From Acidithiobacillus sp. (lineage in GTDB: Bacteria > Pseudomonadota > Gammaproteobacteria > Acidithiobacillales > Acidithiobacillaceae): a stretch of 11,065 nt of DNA. Under the pieces are notes generated by a model. It saw only the letters and a list, made by a program, of their open reading frames with translations, searched no databases and was not told the DNA's origin. Made by a program: the position numbers and the translations under genes. Shown in pieces: positions 1 through 5,251 of this stretch. Positions within the stretch are counted from its first letter, which is position 1; each line of letters opens with the position of its first letter. The stretch is from assembly GCA_028065135.1 (NCBI GenBank), contig JAPTWR010000178.1:1-11065 (forward strand). The letters are read 5' to 3'.

Positions 1-114
1 CAGCCGGTCGGGCGCGAGCGTGCCCAAGGCGCGCCAAGCGCCTTTGAACTCATCGATCCGGGCGATGAGGCCCAGGATCTCCGGCGTGATCTGGATAGTG
101 TCGGTTCGCAGCAT
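1..114 (-). CDS. Fic-family protein, N-terminal fragment (runs off the left edge)
   Basis: The last 38 codons' worth of sequence before the left edge read leftward, without a stop, as MLRTDTIQITPEILGLIARI followed by DEFKGAWRALGTLAPDRL. From memory, ITPEILxLIAxIDEFKGAWRALGxLAPxRL is the opening of a common class of Fic proteins (N-terminal segment before the Fic/DOC AMP-transferase core). The catalytic HxFx(D/E)GNGR motif would lie beyond the window, so activity cannot be judged. The ATG at 112-114 has no Shine-Dalgarno sequence. Instead a -10-like TAGTAT sits exactly 6 nt before it, and two copies of a decamer lie just upstream, which may mean a leaderless, regulated message. Fic proteins AMPylate or otherwise modify target proteins and often act as toxins or regulators on mobile elements. 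Family assignment rests on remembered similarity over a short stretch. Confidence 0.75.
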   Translation of the reverse strand, partial: MLRTDTIQITPEILGLIARIDEFKGAWRALGTLAPDRL

Positions 115-124
115 GAACCAATAC

Positions 125-144
125 TACGCCCATTTACGCCCATT
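125..144. repeat. Tandem 10-bp repeat just upstream of the fic-like start
   Basis: The decamer TACGCCCATT occurs twice head to tail with no mismatch, ending about 10 bp upstream of the ATG of the Fic-family gene and abutting the candidate -10 box (ATACTA on the top strand at 121-126). Two identical sites one helical turn apart in a promoter are a typical arrangement for a regulator binding the same DNA face. The repeat itself is seen directly; its role as an operator is inferred. Confidence 0.6.
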
Positions 145-193
145 TTTGAGATGCCTGGCTGGCTTGGGTGGCGCTTGATGGGGCAATGACGCT

Positions 194-922
194 TCATCTC
201 TGTGAATCAGTGAGTTCTGCATCAAGCACCTGTACAGCAATTTCCGGATAAGCCTGACCGCAGCGGGGACATGCCTTGCCGGCCTGGGGAATATTCATCC
301 AGTAGCCGGATACCAGCCCCTTGGTCAGGGCGATGTCTCTTCCCAATACCGAGGCGGCAACAACGTGCCCACCTGGATTGGTGCTCAATCCTGCCAAAAT
401 CGTGATTCCAGGGTGCGCCTGCTGGACTTGTCGGCTGATGTCGGCCACGAAGGAGCGATACAGAGTGGGGTTGTTTTCAGCACCTTGGGCCTGGATTTCG
501 TAGACAGGGACATAAGCTGCGATACGCGCAGCCAAGCGCAATCGAACAAACTCGGGGTAAATTTTTCCACGATATGAGGGGTCTACACTGCGAACGAGGT
601 CTGTTGCTGGAGTGGCCACAAGCCATTGGTGGCGATATTCGGCGATTTCTGCCGCCCGACGATAGGCGCCCACGGGATTTTCGCGTTGCGATACTGGTGT
701 TTGCGGCCAGTTTTCAAGATCAACGACCACCGCGCCCGATGGAAGTCGCGAAAGGCGGTTTACATTAGCCGTGGATGCCAGGCGGGTGGCCAATGGTGGC
801 GCGTCTGGACTCCGACCAGAAATCCAGGTTTGCGGGCTGTTCAACGGGCCAGATAGTAGTGCGGCTCCGCCCGCCGCCAGTGCCAATTTGGTGATAGCAC
901 TACCGGCGAACAACCAGATCAT
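194..922 (-). CDS. Probable exported protein, TIM-barrel/glycosidase-like fold suspected
   Basis: A 242-residue protein starting at an ATG preceded by AGGA about 9 nt upstream. Residues 1-28 form a hydrophobic segment rich in Ala, Gly and Leu, compatible with a signal peptide or signal anchor, so the rest probably lies outside the cytoplasmic membrane. The body has features seen in secreted barrel-type hypothetical proteins: VVVDLENW with an acidic pair after a hydrophobic strand, a following ENPVGAYRRAAEIA helix, ITILAGLSTNPGG (strand plus glycine turn) and GYWMNIP near the end. The alternation of hydrophobic strands and helices suggests a TIM-barrel-like domain, but I recognise no family by name. 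The tail carries one CPRC motif with no partner, possibly for metal or disulfide use. Base composition is less GC-rich than the right half of the window, hinting at a separate origin. A terminator is not apparent. Confidence 0.8.
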   Translation of the reverse strand: MIWLFAGSAITKLALAAGGAALLSGPLNSPQTWISGRSPDAPPLATRLASTANVNRLSRLPSGAVVVDLENWPQTPVSQRENPVGAYRRAAEIAEYRHQWLVATPATDLVRSVDPSYRGKIYPEFVRLRLAARIAAYVPVYEIQAQGAENNPTLYRSFVADISRQVQQAHPGITILAGLSTNPGGHVVAASVLGRDIALTKGLVSGYWMNIPQAGKACPRCGQAYPEIAVQVLDAELTDSQR

Positions 923-1104
923 GTTTTACATCCTGTGCTTCCCAATGTGTCACCCACTCCAATAGCCACAACGGCAAAAGGGTGGGGACAAGTTTTTCTA
1001 CGGCGCGCACTGTGATGCTCGACATCCATTACCGCGTCTGCCCTGGCGCCGGACATGGCAATGGTCGCCGAGCAAACCCACGGCTCCAGCGCCGCAGCAC
1101 TCGA
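923..1104. other. Non-coding gap between leftward genes
   Basis: This gap between the end of the coiled-coil gene and the start of the exported-protein gene holds no convincing reading frame. Frames that cross it are antisense or out-of-frame shadows without a ribosome site. An imperfect pairing of CACCC near 950 with GGGTG near 980 is followed on the top strand by a short T run at 991-995, but the loop is long and no top-strand gene precedes it. The gap probably contains the promoter of the leftward gene at 922, which I cannot pinpoint. Confidence 0.5.
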
Positions 1105-1530
1105 TCAGAAAATGCTGTTGATGAGATCGTCGCCGATCCCAAACCCGGCCCCCATCATCAGGGCCTGACCGAAGCCCGAGTGCTCCAGCGAGCCCAGGAA
1201 TCCACCCGACTGCTGCTGCGGATAGCCCTGGGGCATGGCTTGGGGTGTCTGCGGATACCCGGGTTGCCATTGCTGGCCCTGCCCCTGCATCGCCGCCAGA
1301 TCGTTCTGCGCGGCTTGGTGCATAGCCTGCATGACCATCATCACCTGCTGCTGCTCCTGCTGGACGTTGAGGGCCAGTTCCTTGAGGTCCAGCAACCACT
1401 CCCGGGCGTCCTGGTTGCCACCATCGGCAGCAGTCTTGAGTTTGCCGGCGAGCGCCTGCAGGCTTTGCATCACCCCTTGCGCTTCCTGCTGCAGCTGGTT
1501 GTATTGCTGCTCTACGGTCTGCAGATCCAT
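1105..1530 (-). CDS. Gln-rich coiled-coil protein with glycine-rich C-terminus
   Basis: A 141-residue protein of unknown function. I chose the ATG at 1528-1530, although the frame stays open further upstream, because GGAGGG lies 7 nt before it and because the upstream gene stops one base earlier (1-bp gap). Residues 1-85 are predicted to be two long helices rich in Gln, Leu and Met (for example QQYNQLQQEAQ and VQQEQQQVMMVMQAM) joined by a Gly-Asn turn near 36-40, that is, a helical hairpin or coiled coil. Residues 86-108 are a Pro/Gln/Gly/Tyr low-complexity linker. Residues 109-141 are a glycine-rich hydrophobic tail (GGFLGSLEHSGFG ... GAGFGIGDDLINSIF) that could self-associate or touch membrane. 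It sits last in a leftward HU / zinc-ribbon / coiled-coil cluster and is probably translationally coupled to the zinc-ribbon gene. Confidence 0.85.
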   Translation of the reverse strand: MDLQTVEQQYNQLQQEAQGVMQSLQALAGKLKTAADGGNQDAREWLLDLKELALNVQQEQQQVMMVMQAMHQAAQNDLAAMQGQGQQWQPGYPQTPQAMPQGYPQQQSGGFLGSLEHSGFGQALMMGAGFGIGDDLINSIF

Positions 1531-1531
1531 T

Positions 1532-1783
1532 TCACAACCCTCCGTGGTATTTGAATGAGACTTCCCTACATTGGGGACAGACAAAAACCTGGACGGCAAG
1601 TTTCTTCTCGAAGGCCTCTTCGCCCTCGTCCGCCAGCTGGCCAAGCACGGCTCCTGCCGCAGCTCCGGCCAGCCCCGTCAATCCGCCCATGCGGATTCCG
1701 TGCGCCCCTTTGTCTTCCATGGGCGACTGACAGCTAGGGCAGGTGGCCGTCATGGCCTCTTGATGCTCTCCGAATCCAAACAT
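1532..1783 (-). CDS. Small zinc-ribbon protein with a glycine-zipper segment
   Basis: An 83-residue protein. CPSC at residues 15-18 and CPQC at 69-72 make a four-cysteine zinc-ribbon pair, presumably folding the two ends together around Zn2+. Between them, GGLTGLAGAAAGAVLGQ (33-49) is a small-residue, glycine-zipper-like hydrophobic helix of the kind that packs in membranes or oligomers. An acidic stretch then follows (DEGEEAFEKK). Inserting such a helix inside a zinc ribbon is unusual. The start has GAGGA about 8 nt upstream. The gene begins 27 bp after the HU-like gene ends and stops 1 bp before the coiled-coil gene starts, so the three are probably one transcript. I do not recognise the family; a role with the neighbouring coiled-coil protein is inferred from position only. 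Confidence 0.85.
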   Translation of the reverse strand: MFGFGEHQEAMTATCPSCQSPMEDKGAHGIRMGGLTGLAGAAAGAVLGQLADEGEEAFEKKLAVQVFVCPQCREVSFKYHGGL

Positions 1784-1810
1784 GGCATGTTCCTCTTCGG
1801 CCGGACGTGC

Positions 1811-2092
1811 TTACGCGGGATTCAACTGCTCGACTAGGTGTTTTCCGGGCTGAAAGCGCACGGTTTTGCGGGCCGGAATCTCGATGGCGGCACCCGTGGC
1901 CGGATTACGTCCGGCGCGCGCCGCCCGCTCTTTGATCTGGAATCGGCCCAGATCGCCCAAGACCACCGCTTCGCCGGCAGCGAGCTGCTCCCGGTAAATA
2001 TCGAGAAGGACATTCAGGGATTTTTCCACGACGGTTTGCGGCAGATCGCTGCGCTCGGCCATGAGACGCACAAGCTCTTTCTTTGTCAGCAT
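1811..2092 (-). CDS. HU/IHF-family DNA-bending protein
   Basis: A 93-residue histone-like protein, close to the usual 90-95 residues. The N-terminal helices (MLTKKELVRLMAERSDLPQT, then VVEKSLNVLLDIYREQL) match the dimerisation body of the family. LGDLGRFQIKERAARAGRNP forms the strand leading to the flexible arm, with GRNPATG at 61-67 holding the family's DNA-intercalating proline (Pro64). IPARKTVRFQPGK closes the fold. It binds as a dimer and sharply bends DNA, assisting recombination, replication or repression. The ATG at 2092 is preferred over an in-frame GTG at 2116 because AGAGGA lies about 8 nt before it and it matches the family start. As an element-borne HU it may serve the element's own nucleoprotein complexes; that is inference. 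It heads the HU / zinc-ribbon / coiled-coil cluster. Confidence 0.93.
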   Translation of the reverse strand: MLTKKELVRLMAERSDLPQTVVEKSLNVLLDIYREQLAAGEAVVLGDLGRFQIKERAARAGRNPATGAAIEIPARKTVRFQPGKHLVEQLNPA

Positions 2093-2129
2093 GAGACATT
2101 CCTCTCCAGTAATCACGGCACCACGCCGG

Positions 2130-2159
2130 AATATACCGACGAATCCTGCAAGCCCGCAA
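2130..2159 (-). promoter_or_regulatory. Candidate sigma-70-like promoter of the HU-like gene
   Basis: Read leftward, TTGCGG (2159-2154) and TATATT (2135-2130) are separated by 18 bp. A start near 2124 would give a leader of about 30 nt carrying the AGAGGA ribosome site. The -35 is imperfect and the spacer is one longer than ideal, so this is a reasonable but unproven candidate. Confidence 0.4.
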
Positions 2160-2192
2160 ATTAGCGGTTCCTTTTGATAGGCATGTGGTGGG

Positions 2193-2438
2193 TCAAAATC
2201 CGGGCTTGTTGCGGCCTCGCCAGCCGTAGACCGCCCTCCGCCACAAATCCCAAATAGGCAGTTTGGCGATAATCAGTCGATAGCCGTTCAGGTGTAGCTC
2301 GCGGGGTGACCCCCAAAAGTCTGTGGCAGCCCCTTGGATATGCAGCACCGTCTCGCCGTCCCTATCGGCCGTCCCCAGTACAGTAAGCAGCTTGCCGTCG
2401 CGCCGGACGACGACGCCGGCCATATTCACGGTGATCAT
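2193..2438 (-). CDS. Small unknown protein, second gene of the P_L arm
   Basis: An 81-residue protein of no family I recognise. Its ATG overlaps the stop of the preceding gene by one base (TGATG on the coding strand), so it is very probably translated by coupling. The first half alternates short hydrophobic strands and charged turns (VNMAGVVVRRDGKLLTVLG, then ETVLHIQG), which suggests a small beta-rich fold. The second half has GYRLIIAKLPIWDLWRRAVYGW, with three tryptophans, and a basic tail WRGRNKPGF. Its position under a repressor-controlled early promoter suggests a function in the first stage of element induction or entry. Small early proteins in this position in other elements include antiterminators and host-takeover or anti-defence factors, but nothing in the sequence says which. 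Confidence 0.75.
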   Translation of the reverse strand: MITVNMAGVVVRRDGKLLTVLGTADRDGETVLHIQGAATDFWGSPRELHLNGYRLIIAKLPIWDLWRRAVYGWRGRNKPGF

Positions 2439-2653
2439 CAGAGCACCACCTTCCGCACCTGACCAGCCCGGCGGATCAGGGCCGAGAGATCGCGGATCGG
2501 GGTAGCACGGTCGAACAGAAAGGTCAGAACGGCACCGTCCCGATAGGAGACCGCAACCGGGATGGGTTCAGCCAGCCGCGGCTGGACGGACTTCCCCTGC
2601 GCTTCCCGATGTCCCTGGTGGAAAGGTATACCCTTGCGAATAGCGTTTTGCAT
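2438..2653 (-). CDS. Small unknown protein, first gene of the P_L arm
   Basis: A 71-residue protein starting MQNAIRKGIPFHQGHREAQG. The ATG at 2651-2653 is chosen over an in-frame GTG at 2665 because GGAGG lies exactly 5 nt before it. The N-terminal third is basic and probably flexible. The rest, IPVAVSYRDGAVLTFLFDRA then TPIRDLSALIRRAGQVRKVVL, looks like two beta strands followed by a helix and a short strand, and it is basic overall. No family is recognised. It is the first gene behind P_L (2701-2728), with a predicted leader of about 40 nt, and its stop overlaps the next gene's start by one base. A nucleic-acid-binding role is possible from charge alone, with low confidence. Confidence 0.75.
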   Translation of the reverse strand: MQNAIRKGIPFHQGHREAQGKSVQPRLAEPIPVAVSYRDGAVLTFLFDRATPIRDLSALIRRAGQVRKVVL

Positions 2654-2700
2654 GACAGCCTCCACGATGCCGCACCGGTGAGGGCGGCTTATGTGGAGTT

Positions 2701-2728
2701 ATAATAACCATAGTTATCAATATGTCAA
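2701..2728 (-). promoter_or_regulatory. P_L: leftward early promoter
   Basis: Read leftward, a perfect -35 TTGACA (2728-2723) and a -10 TATTAT (2706-2701) are separated by 16 bp. The sequence aligns base for base in layout with P_R at 3513-3540: GTTATTGACA, five variable bases, ATAAC, four bases, GTTAT running into the -10. One operator-like site lies across the spacer and -10 (2704-2717) and another overlaps and precedes the -35 (2728-2741), so a bound repressor should block polymerase. Transcription should start near 2694 and read the two small genes ending at 2193. Confidence 0.75.
2704..2717. promoter_or_regulatory. O_L1: operator in P_L (perfect ATAAC-N4-GTTAT)
   Basis: ATAAC-CATA-GTTAT, a perfect 5-bp dyad with a 4-bp centre, lying between the -35 and -10 boxes of P_L and overlapping the -10. 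The same dyad with a different centre occupies the equivalent place in P_R. The likely ligands are the CI-like repressor and/or the Cro-like protein, inferred from their position between and beside these sites. Confidence 0.7.
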
Positions 2729-2741
2729 TAACTACGGTTGT
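2728..2741. promoter_or_regulatory. O_L2: operator upstream of P_L (one mismatch)
   Basis: ATAAC-TACG-GTTGT, one mismatch from the dyad consensus. Its centre is 24 bp from that of O_L1, the same spacing seen between sites at P_R. It overlaps the start of the P_L -35 box. Confidence 0.6.
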
Positions 2742-2776
2742 TCCCTGACACCAAAAGGTGCGACCTCGCGCTGGCG

Positions 2777-3463
2777 TCACAACTTATTGGTTCGGCGCAT
2801 TATCCTGTTGTGCTGAACGACTGTGCCGATAATGGCGATCTGATCCAGATCGGAACGCAGGGTGGGATAGTCGGGGTTCAAAGGCACCAGCTCAAAGTAT
2901 TCTTGCCCTTTTTCGTTTCTCCCCCGAGGCCTGTATTTTTTAAAGGTGGCCTCCTGGTCGTCGTTTTTGGCGATGACATAATCCCCGGGTTGCGGGGTTA
3001 TGTCAGGGTCAATGATCACAATATCCCCTGGAACAAACTCCGGCACCATGGAGTCCCCATGGATCCGTAGTGCAAAAGCAAACTTGGATGTATCGACCAA
3101 GACGGGCACTTTCTTCTCATAGGCTCCGAGAGCGTATGGATCGGTGACACTGGTCATCTTGCCGGCAGCAACGCAGCTGATCAGCGGCACCGTCCGAATG
3201 GGTTCATCTATTGGCTCGATATTGACATCAAAGCCGGGCTTGCGTGGAGCGCTCGCGTCTACCATTTCTCCCTTGCCAGTAGCCAGCCATTCACTGCTGA
3301 CTCCACATGCTGAGGCGATCTGTATAGTGAACTTCGACGCCCCCCCAGATCGTTCCAATTTTTGGATGCCTGGCTGAGACATCCCAACCGCCTCTGCAAG
3401 CTGGGCCTGTGTCAGCCCGGCATGCTCTCTAGCCATCCTTACTCTTTCGGCAAAGGTCTTCAT
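2777..3463 (-). CDS. LexA/CI-type phage repressor with self-cleavage domain
   Basis: A 228-residue transcriptional repressor. The ATG at 3461-3463 is preferred to an in-frame GTG at 3502, which would overlap operator DNA. A weak GGTG lies 4-5 nt before the ATG. Residues 1-60 hold an XRE-type helix-turn-helix (LTQAQLAEAVGMSQPGIQKL, about 17-36). A linker leads to a peptidase S24 domain: the predicted cleavage site is Ala100-Gly101 in SCVAAGKM, the nucleophile is Ser138 in IHGDSMVPEF, and the general-base lysine is Lys175 in EATFKKY. The 37-residue Ser-Lys spacing equals that of E. coli LexA (Ser119/Lys156). The protein should dimerise, bind the ATAAC-N4-GTTAT sites on both sides of its gene, and be cleaved with RecA filaments during DNA damage. 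No strong promoter is visible for it, so, like lambda P_RM, it may need activation. Confidence 0.95.
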   Translation of the reverse strand: MKTFAERVRMAREHAGLTQAQLAEAVGMSQPGIQKLERSGGASKFTIQIASACGVSSEWLATGKGEMVDASAPRKPGFDVNIEPIDEPIRTVPLISCVAAGKMTSVTDPYALGAYEKKVPVLVDTSKFAFALRIHGDSMVPEFVPGDIVIIDPDITPQPGDYVIAKNDDQEATFKKYRPRGRNEKGQEYFELVPLNPDYPTLRSDLDQIAIIGTVVQHNRIMRRTNKL

Positions 3464-3475
3464 GCTCACCACGCT

Positions 3476-3489
3476 ATAACCAAAGGTAT
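3476..3489. promoter_or_regulatory. O_R3-like operator near the repressor gene start
   Basis: ATAAC-CAAA-GGTAT, one mismatch from the dyad. Its centre (3482.5) is 48 bp, two 24-bp steps, from the centre of the perfect site in P_R. It lies 13 bp upstream of the repressor ATG, where occupancy would influence repressor synthesis, as O_R3 does in lambda. Confidence 0.55.
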
Positions 3490-3499
3490 CAGTTGAAAA

Positions 3500-3513
3500 C
3501 ACACCAGGGTTAT
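3500..3513. promoter_or_regulatory. O_R2-like degenerate operator upstream of the P_R -35
   Basis: CACAC-CAGG-GTTAT: only one half is intact, but its centre (3506.5) falls exactly midway (24 bp each way) between the sites at 3476-3489 and 3524-3537. The regular spacing is the main support. It might be a weak site filled through cooperativity. Confidence 0.4.
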
Positions 3514-3530
3514 TGACAGTTCAATAACCC
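3507..3530. repeat. Perfect 10-bp inverted repeat over the P_R -35 box
   Basis: GGGTTATTGA and TCAATAACCC are exact reverse complements separated by CAGT. The repeat contains the inward half of O_R2 and the outward half of O_R1 and overlaps the TTGACA of P_R. The corresponding place in P_L also has an inverted repeat (TAGTTAT at 2711-2717 and ATAACTA at 2728-2734). It could be a separate site for the Cro-like protein or simply the product of two aligned operators. Confidence 0.6.
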
Positions 3531-3540
3531 CAGTTATACT
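3513..3540 (+). promoter_or_regulatory. P_R: rightward early promoter
   Basis: A perfect -35 TTGACA (3513-3518) and a near-perfect -10 TATACT (3535-3540) with a 16-bp spacer. The -10 box ends 6 nt before the ATG at 3547, so the normal start distance puts +1 on or beside the A of that ATG. The operator ATAAC-CCCA-GTTAT sits over the spacer and -10. This should drive the whole rightward gene train. Confidence 0.8.
3524..3537. promoter_or_regulatory. O_R1: operator in P_R (perfect ATAAC-N4-GTTAT)
   Basis: ATAAC-CCCA-GTTAT, a perfect dyad overlapping the -10 of P_R, equivalent in position to O_L1 in P_L. A further half-site GTTAT at 3544-3548 covers the cro-like start codon. Confidence 0.7.
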
Positions 3541-3546
3541 GCGGTT

Positions 3547-3831
3547 ATGGAACCAACACCCTCCTTGTTGCTGGCACTGCAAATTGCAGGTTCGCAGAGA
3601 GCCCTGGCCAAACTGGCCGGGGTATCCCAGCCCGCTGTCCACAAGTGGGTGAAGGGGCTGTCCAGTCCGGGGCTAAAAGCTTCCGTTCAGATCGAACGTG
3701 CCACCAACGGCGCCATCACCCGCTCCGACCTCCGCCCCGACATCTTTGGCCCCCTCGACGCCACGCCGGGCACCGGGCCCATAGAACCCGCCCAACTCCC
3801 TCTTCACAGGAGGAACCATGACCATGAGTAA
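3547..3831 (+). CDS. Cro/YdaS-like HTH regulator, probably leaderless
   Basis: A 94-residue protein whose N-terminal part has the Cro/YdaS-type helix-turn-helix SQRALAKLAGVSQPAVHKWV (residues 16-35). It is followed by SPGLKASVQIERATNGAITRSDLRPDIF, a typical closing segment of this family (the IERATNG...T..DLRPD pattern). The last 25 residues are a Pro/His-rich tail. It lies divergent from the CI-like repressor, exactly where Cro lies in lambdoid regions, and would compete at the shared operators to commit to the induced state. The ATG has no ribosome-binding sequence and lies 6 nt after the -10 box of P_R; there is no other Met in the protein. Translation from a leaderless message is therefore likely. 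Its 3' end overlaps the next gene by 14 or 8 bp, depending on that gene's start. Confidence 0.92.
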   Translation: MEPTPSLLLALQIAGSQRALAKLAGVSQPAVHKWVKGLSSPGLKASVQIERATNGAITRSDLRPDIFGPLDATPGTGPIEPAQLPLHRRNHDHE

Positions 3832-5248
3832 CCTACAGGTCCTGGATCGAGACCAGGACGCGGGAGTCCACCCGCGCATCGACCGGATCCGCTCCAGGCG
3901 CGACCGAGAAGAGGAACAAGAGGAACGCGTGTTCAGCATCCGCTTCTGCGAGCTATACCGAAAAGAAACCCGGACCCGGCGGGAAGAGGCGGAACTGTCC
4001 GCCCAGTATGCACGGGCTTACGACAAGGCGCACCATGCCGTCGCCTGCCTGGCCCGGCATGTCGGGTTTTCCGACCCGGATATTCTTGCCGACTGCGGGA
4101 CCACGTTGCTGGATTTTGGCGCCCGGCGCTTCGACTGGCGCGACTACCCCAACGCCACGCTGTTCGGATATTTCCAGGGAATTGCCCGGGCATACCTGCA
4201 CAAGCACAAGGATTTCCTGACGTTCTCCCGCCGGCTCACGGGCTGCGGGTACGCCACCACAGATATGCTTACCCAGGCCGTGTTCGGTCGCCCCGACGAT
4301 GAAGACCGGCCAGAGGCCGTGGTAGCCCACGAGCATGATGACCGGACGGTAGACCTGTTTGACAGCCCGGAGTTGAGCTTTCTGGAACCCCTCTATGCGT
4401 CCGAGTACGAATCCTCCTTTGGCGAGGATCCGGCCCTCTCCCTGGAGCGGCGAGAGAGGCGAGATGGGGTGGACGCTCAGTTCCAGGCAGTCGAGGAAGC
4501 TTCGGCTATCCGCTCAGTCTCCGGTTGGCTGGACTTTACCATTGCCCACATTGCGGAGTCCCATCCGTCCCTGACGGACATTCTGGTCCGTGCCCCCCAA
4601 ATCATTGACCAACTGGCGACGATCACAGGAGCCCGCCTCACCGACCTCGCCAAGCGCCTGATCACCCGCGTCAAGGCCGGATGCCGGATCGCCCTCACCC
4701 TGCTGCAGGCGCTGCGTGAGAGGCTGCATCCGGAGCGGAACCGCCGGGCCAGGGATCTGATCGACGAGGTTCTATTGCCCCTGGAGGCCCAGGAGATTCC
4801 GGAGCCAGAACCATCCGGACCGGAATTGCGGGACCCGCCCGCCCTTCCTGAGGCTGTGGCCACCCTCCCGATTCCGGACGTCCCGGAACACTTGGCCGTA
4901 CCCGGCCCATGCCTGGATCTGGCGGCGGCCATTCCCACGGAAGACCGGGATCTCGGATGGCTCATCGACACCGAAGATCTTCGGCAAGGCCGCGTACCGC
5001 CGCCAAAGCCTCGCTACGTCCCGGTCGATCACGCCCCCGTGGATCCCCCCGGTGTACCGCCGTTGCTGGACGAGCACGCACCCCCTGGCGGGCCGCCCGC
5101 CATCGTATTCCATGGCTTCTCTTGCAAACCGGCACCTTGGGACACCTGGCGGAAGTTCACCTCCTTGGCGGGGGTGATTCCACGCCTTCCCGATCCACCA
5201 CCTGCAGTGTGGACCCAGCGCGCACCGGAATGGCAGATCGGGAGGTGA
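3818..5248 (+). CDS. 476-residue protein of unknown function, possibly remote sigma-factor-like
   Basis: A large unrecognised protein. AGGAGG at 3808-3813 could serve the ATG at 3818 (4 nt) or the one at 3824 (10 nt); the product differs by only two residues. Residues 10-65 are strongly charged and helical (RSRRDREEEQEERV). Residues ~67-140 resemble sigma-70 region 2 in pattern: a helix with DILADCGTTLLDF, then WRDYPNATLFGYFQGIARAYLHKHKDFL, comparable to the 'FxxWLxxIARNxxxDxxR' segment. Residues ~254-295 (ILVRAPQIIDQLATITGARLTDLAKRLITRVKAG) could be a helix-turn-helix. From ~320 onward the protein is Pro-rich and acidic, probably disordered, ending with WRKFTSLAGVIPRLPDPPPA. The sigma idea is pattern matching only. 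Position just after cro suggests an early regulator or takeover factor. Its stop lies within the ribosome site of the next gene. Confidence 0.88.
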   Translation: MTMSNLQVLDRDQDAGVHPRIDRIRSRRDREEEQEERVFSIRFCELYRKETRTRREEAELSAQYARAYDKAHHAVACLARHVGFSDPDILADCGTTLLDFGARRFDWRDYPNATLFGYFQGIARAYLHKHKDFLTFSRRLTGCGYATTDMLTQAVFGRPDDEDRPEAVVAHEHDDRTVDLFDSPELSFLEPLYASEYESSFGEDPALSLERRERRDGVDAQFQAVEEASAIRSVSGWLDFTIAHIAESHPSLTDILVRAPQIIDQLATITGARLTDLAKRLITRVKAGCRIALTLLQALRERLHPERNRRARDLIDEVLLPLEAQEIPEPEPSGPELRDPPALPEAVATLPIPDVPEHLAVPGPCLDLAAAIPTEDRDLGWLIDTEDLRQGRVPPPKPRYVPVDHAPVDPPGVPPLLDEHAPPGGPPAIVFHGFSCKPAPWDTWRKFTSLAGVIPRLPDPPPAVWTQRAPEWQIGR

Positions 5249-5251
5249 ACC

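Noticed and set aside
982..1554. 190-codon rightward frame across the coiled-coil gene
   Set aside because: Its Leu/His-rich translation is the complement of the Gln-rich coiled-coil gene, which has a strong ribosome site and a 1-bp link to the gene before it.
2749..2760. CACC-AAAA-GGTG hairpin after the repressor gene, as a terminator
   Set aside because: Only a 4-bp stem and no T run on the relevant strand; it is too weak to call a terminator.
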